Shown: one piece after another, positions 41,801-47,800 of the stretch
How the letters are laid out: each line of letters opens with the position of its first letter
How positions within the stretch are numbered: the stretch's first letter is position 1
Notes under the pieces: model-generated
What the model was told of the DNA's origin: nothing
The model's input: the letters and a program-made list of their open reading frames with translations, nothing else
Database searches by the model: none
Source of the DNA: Anaerobutyricum stercoris
GTDB taxonomy: Bacteria; Bacillota; Clostridia; Lachnospirales; Lachnospiraceae
Direction: 5' to 3'
Assembly: GCA_019116455.1 (NCBI GenBank)
Contig: DXBR01000068.1
Location: 1-49,594, forward strand
DNA length: 49,594 nucleotides
Program-made: the position numbers and the translations under genes

Positions 41801-44800
41801 ACATCGGTTTCCTGGGTTCCATTCACACGTACAATACGGAAAGTCGCACCTTTAAGAGGTTCGCCGGACTCGCCGTTTACCTTTTTAAAGGAAATCTGTC
41901 CTTTGAGATACTTATTTACTGCAGTTACTTCAACAGCAGCCGGTTCTCCCTGTGTCGTATCAGGGATCTTAATCTTATAAAAACCTTCCCCATCACCAGT
42001 TAATGGATTTGTATTACCTTTCACTGTCATGCCTGTAAGCACAAATTCCTCTTCTGTACTTGTCTCTTTAAGATAATACGTTCCTTTCTGACTTAAATCG
42101 GCAAATGTTGCAATTTCAGCTGTTGTTCCTGTTACAGTAATGTCCTTAGTTTCTATTAATTTTTTATCTTTGTCATATAATGTAAAGCTGAACTTATGAT
42201 TTCCCTGAATCTTCATATTTCCCCTGTCAATCTGCTTGGTAACAGTCAAATCAACTTGTTTTTCATTGGAGAAATCTACAAATACCGTATTGTCAGTTGA
42301 AGAATTATCCCTTTTGCTGACCGTATTCTTGTCAACGATAATGTTTCCTACCGTCAATCCCCCAGTTAAGGCAATATACTGTATTGAATTTTCACTTAAA
42401 TCATAGCCCGATGGAGGGGCAACCTCTGTAATCCGATAAATACCCGGGTCTCCGGTTATAGTGACAGTACCTTGTGGAGTACCGTTCTGCGTACCCGCCG
42501 TTTCCCATATATATTTATCATTTCCGGCAGCGGCAGGATTTTCCACCTCTGTCCAAGTCGAGGTTTCCTCAGAGGTTTCCTCAACGGTAATATCTTCACC
42601 GTTAATTTTGTCAAACGCTATATAGTCAACGGTGAACTTTGCTCCATTGAGATAGGTAGCAGGATTATCAGCATCATTTTTTCGAATGGTGAAGGATACC
42701 TTCTGCGGATTCTGAATATTCAGGTCAATACCATTTGTGCGTGTAATTCCATAGTCGGTAATATCCGTCTTATTCGTCACTATCACGCTGGTTCCGTTTT
42801 CTCCCGGTTCTAGTCTTTTACTATAGCCCAGGTAAATTCCTTTCCCGACAAGTTCTACAAGATTACCTGCTTTTCCTTTTGTCTTATTATAGGCCTGACT
42901 AAAGTATTTTTTAAAGTAACTATCTGTGTAACCGGCAGGATTCACCTTGTCATCTATGGATTCTGTCAGGGTGTATGTACCGCTTCCAATATTAATCAGC
43001 GAAGCTTTTCCATCGTCGCCAGTCTTTCCTGTTATCGACGTACTGTCTGTTGTTTTTGTCAGAGTAAATTCCACCCCTGACAAGGTCGTTCCTCCATCTG
43101 TTCCAGTCTTCTTAATATACAAATCCTGCTTCTTTGGATTGTACATGGTGATATGAACGTCATTATTCTCAACCTGGAAATAGTAAGCGGCGCTTCCCGG
43201 ACTATCCTGACTATCCGGAGTATCATCCTGACTATCCGGAGTCAGATCTGATCCATCATAAATCATCTCATACTGCGCGGCCTCGCCTGTCGCATTTTCT
43301 TCAATGATACGGTAACGTCCCATCCGAAGACCATTTGGAAATGCAAAGTATCCAGAAGCATTGGTGGTAAAAATTCCTTCGTTATCCGTCTCTGTTGTAT
43401 TATTATAATTATAGTCTGTCCACTGTCCGTCTGCATATCTCTGCAATTTCATGTCAACAGAGATTGCATTTCTGTCGGTATGGCCGGAGCCAGGACTATA
43501 GTAGGTATCCAGCTCCTCTGAGGTCATATTAAGATTGCCAGAGCCAGGGCTGCCATTTCCTTCCTGAATCTCATAACCATATTTTTGTACCGTCACAGCA
43601 TGGGTATCAACCGGCCAATTGATGAGACGATACTGATTCCTACTCTCAGTTGCATCTTCCGGAACTGTTATACCGCTAACAGGAGTATATCCACTCTGGC
43701 CTTTCGCGGTAGGGTACAGCGCCCATGTAACTTCCGGGTTCTGATTTTCCGCCCACATCTTATTTTTATCAGCCGAATTTTCATCGCCTTTGACATAGTA
43801 TGCATCATTAAATATTTCTGTGGTCTGAATCTTACCAGGTTCCCCTTCTACTCCCTTTTTCTGGAAGAACATGTACATATAGTAGATTCGTTTTTGCGCC
43901 ATATATCCACTCGGCGCTTCCTCTTCCTGAATGGCAACACGAACATAATAACCATCTGCTGTCTCTGTTATTATGTCACTGCGTTTTGATGCCGCTTTAT
44001 CATTTACGAGAGCAGATATCTCTGTCCATGAAAATGCTTTGGAGGACGCCCATGCCGTAAGCTCTTTGGTTTCCTCATTTTCTGGAGAATTCACGTTTTC
44101 ATTATTTCCATTTTGTGTACCGCCGCCGACGTTTTCATCTGCTGTTACACTTCCATCTTCATAATCACCTATTGTCTTATTATCAAGACCCGTTGTCAGC
44201 GTATCCAGCGGTTCGATGATATTGCCGTCTTTATCTGCCAGATACAGATTAAAGGTTACATTTCCAAGTGGATCAAATATACCTTGTTTCTCCCCGTCAT
44301 CCGAACGATGCCCTGCCCACTTGGCGATTCGGACAGTGGAATACATCTCACCATCGCCATTATAGAGCGGATCATTTTGAACAGAACCTGTTGTAACGCC
44401 GTTATTAATATAATTTAATATTGAACTGCTGCAGCTTACAGTCTGTTCCCCATTTTCTCCCGGAATAGTAAATGTCGTTCCATTGGTATAACTCGTACCT
44501 TTTTTCTTAATAAGCGTATATCTACTCTCCGGTCTGATGGCAGCTCCAATTCCGGCATTGGTCTCTTCCAGCCAGTATACGACATTATCTGCAGATTTCA
44601 GGATATCTGTACCAAACCATCCATCTAATCTGTTGCCTTCCGTATCATACAGAGTACCGCTGGAGTAGGTGCCAATCAAGGTATATTTCGCTGTGTTCGT
44701 ATAATCGAAGCTCAAGCTACTGTTATCATTTACAGTATCGTCCAGCACCTCCATGTAGAGATTAAACTGGGCATTATTAATCTGACGTCTATCTCCTGCT

Positions 44801-47800
44801 GTTATTCCAATATGTCCGGCTTCTTCAATTACAAACTTTTCAATATGAAGCTGAGTCCAGTTCTCCACATTTACCAGTTTTCCAGAAAGCGATGTTTCCG
44901 GCTTATCCCCCGGTTTCTTGGCTTCTTTTTTGACATAGTTATACTTTTCCAATTCCTCAAGCGTTAAGATTGTATCTTTAGGTTTTCCTGTCTCTTCCTC
45001 AATTCCCAGATACTTATGCCCTCCATCTGGTCCCTGAGGTTCTAAATACTGATATTCCGTCTTATCCGGGACACTGACCTCCACTGCAACATATTCTACA
45101 TTTTGTTCCAGCCCTTTAAAAGTCACAGTTCCCGTCTCTTGTCCCGGGGTATCTTCATCTGCGGTTTCTTTTATTCCCATCTTTTCCACAAAGTGATATG
45201 ATTTATCCGACGCATTCCATTGATATAATGCAATCTTTGTTCCCGGAAGAGGGTATTCTTTATTTGTAAAACTGTGTTCCCAGGCATTGTAATATACTTT
45301 TTCTACTGTTAATTCCATTTCCGGCTGATTAACAAACGCAAGATCAACTGATTCTTTTCCACTCGTGGAACCTGTTGTTACAGTCTCACCTGCCTGAAGC
45401 TCCACCGTAAATTTCTGTTCGCTTTTCGTAAAACCATCCGGCGCTGCTGTCTCTGTAATAGTATATTCAATCTTTTTTCCGTTTTCATTGTAGATAGGAA
45501 GATTGGTAAACGTCACCTGACCATTCACGCTTGGTTGGGTTTGGGTAACTTTCTCTGCACCATTCATACCCTCAATTTTGATACTGGCGCCATCAAGAGG
45601 CCCGGGTGTTCCATCTGGCTTCATTTCATATTTTTTGACAGTGACAGCTCCTGTATCCGCGTAATTCTTAATTCCAAAATCTTGTACTGCCTGCTGATCT
45701 TTTACATTATAAGGGCCAAAATAGAAATTCTGTATTTCTTCCGTATTTGTTATTTCCGTTCCCCATTCTCCCACTTCTTTCTCCACATACAAAGCTTTGT
45801 ATTTCGGATCGGAAGGATTGAGAATATGATTAGAATTATCATCCTCTACTATTTCTTTCAGATAATAGGTCCCCGCCTCAATCCGCAGAGCTTCTCCTGC
45901 GATGATGGTAAGCGTAGAACCGTCCGCTTTCTCTACAGGTTCGAACTTATTAGTTTCTGTATTTTTAATATAAATCAGAAACTCAACATCCGTCAGCAGT
46001 GTATCCCCGCCGCTGGCATTGTCTCGTACTTTTGTAATTTTGAATGATGGATCCGGCTTATTAAGAATAACAATCTGCCGGGCGTCAGTGTCTTTATCCA
46101 CTGTGACATTTCTTAAGTCTATAATCAGATTGTCCGTCCCGGTCTTATTATCCGTCTCATTTTTATAACCAGCCTGTTTATATCCCTCCGGAATATAAGT
46201 TTCTTCTATCACATACTGTTTCCCTGGATTCAATTCGGCAAGAGAACCATCTTCTGAATCAATTTCTTTATTTTCTATTACTACATTTCCCTTTTCCCCA
46301 TCATTTGTATATTCCCAAATAGTATATTGTGCTCCCGGGACAAATGTCTCTTTCTTACTGGCATAATCATAGCTGTCAAATTTTTGTACTACAACAGGCA
46401 CTTTATTTTCCACATTAGTGATAGTAATAGACTGTTCCAGAACAATTTCTTCAGAACTTCCGTCGATTGCTTCTGTAAAATCAAATGGTCCGCAGGCCTG
46501 TACTTCTCTCGATCCTCCTGTTGCATTTGCATCCGGAACTGTTATTTGTGTTTTTTCAGCACTGTTGATTCCTCCCGTTTCTGACGAATTATAATCAGAA
46601 GCAGAAGAGCCGGTCTCAACCAGATAATACTTTATCGGTTGCCCGTTTACTGTTCGCGGCAAATCGGTAATATTTATTGTTCCTCCTGCCGTTACAGAAC
46701 TCAAAGTTTTATCAACTTTTACTGCAGTTGTTGCATCTCCTGTTATTGAATACAGTTCAAAAGTAGCAGTTAAAGAAGTATCCTGGTTCTTTTCCATACC
46801 ATTTTTTTCAGCAGTATAGAAGTCTTTTGTCAGGGCAATACTTCCGTTGCGGGTATTTACCATGGTAATCGGATCTTTTATTGTGCCATTCAGGTATCCA
46901 GCCATTGTAAATGTGTGATAAACAATTCCATTTTCTTCCTTATCATTTGAATATTCATTATCTACATGCCAGCCTTCCGGAAGAACTTCTTTAATTCTAT
47001 ACTGAATTGGCGTTATTCCATCTGCTTCATATACCTGCAATGTCAGTTTTTTTGTTCCTTTTGTATCCAGCGAAAAGTTTTTGTATCCGTCCACTTCTGT
47101 CCAGGTTTTATCTTCACTTTGCCTTTCTACAGTGAAACAGCCATCAAATATTTTATAATTTGTTGCATTCAGATCTTTTGGATTATTACTGTCATTGACA
47201 TCTATTATCTGCTTTTTAAAGGTTGCCTCTGCCGTACTATAGTTATTATTAATTGTTTTCTCTACTACACGATTTGTTTCGTCAAGTGTCAATGTATATA
47301 CTTCATTATCTAACACATAACCTGACGGAGCTTCAATCTCTTTTACATAATATGTACCGTTGCCAAGACGATCAAAGGTTGCTATACCGTCCTCCTCTGT
47401 TGTAGCTGTTATAGCTTGATTCCTTGAATCCATCACTGCTTCCTTGCAATCTGAGTCACTATATATGCCAAACTTAGCTCCCGGAAGATTGATTTTCTGC
47501 CCGTTTCTTGTACCTGTTTTTATAATTTTAATCTGCCCCAGATTTTCTTTATTATAAAAAATCAACGGTTCATTTTCTCCTGCCACCAGTGTAACTGTTT
47601 TATCCTCTGCTGTCTCACTACCTGCAGTTATCTTTTCTGTATAAGCAGGTACCCCAATTTCACTGACGGTATAGGTTCCCGGGTCCATATAGACAATCAG
47701 TTCTCCTGTTGTATTGTCTTCTGACGGTGTGTAAGTAACTTCACCATTTTCCGATAGCTTAGAATACGTTCCATCAGCATTTTGATGGTAAATAATTAAT

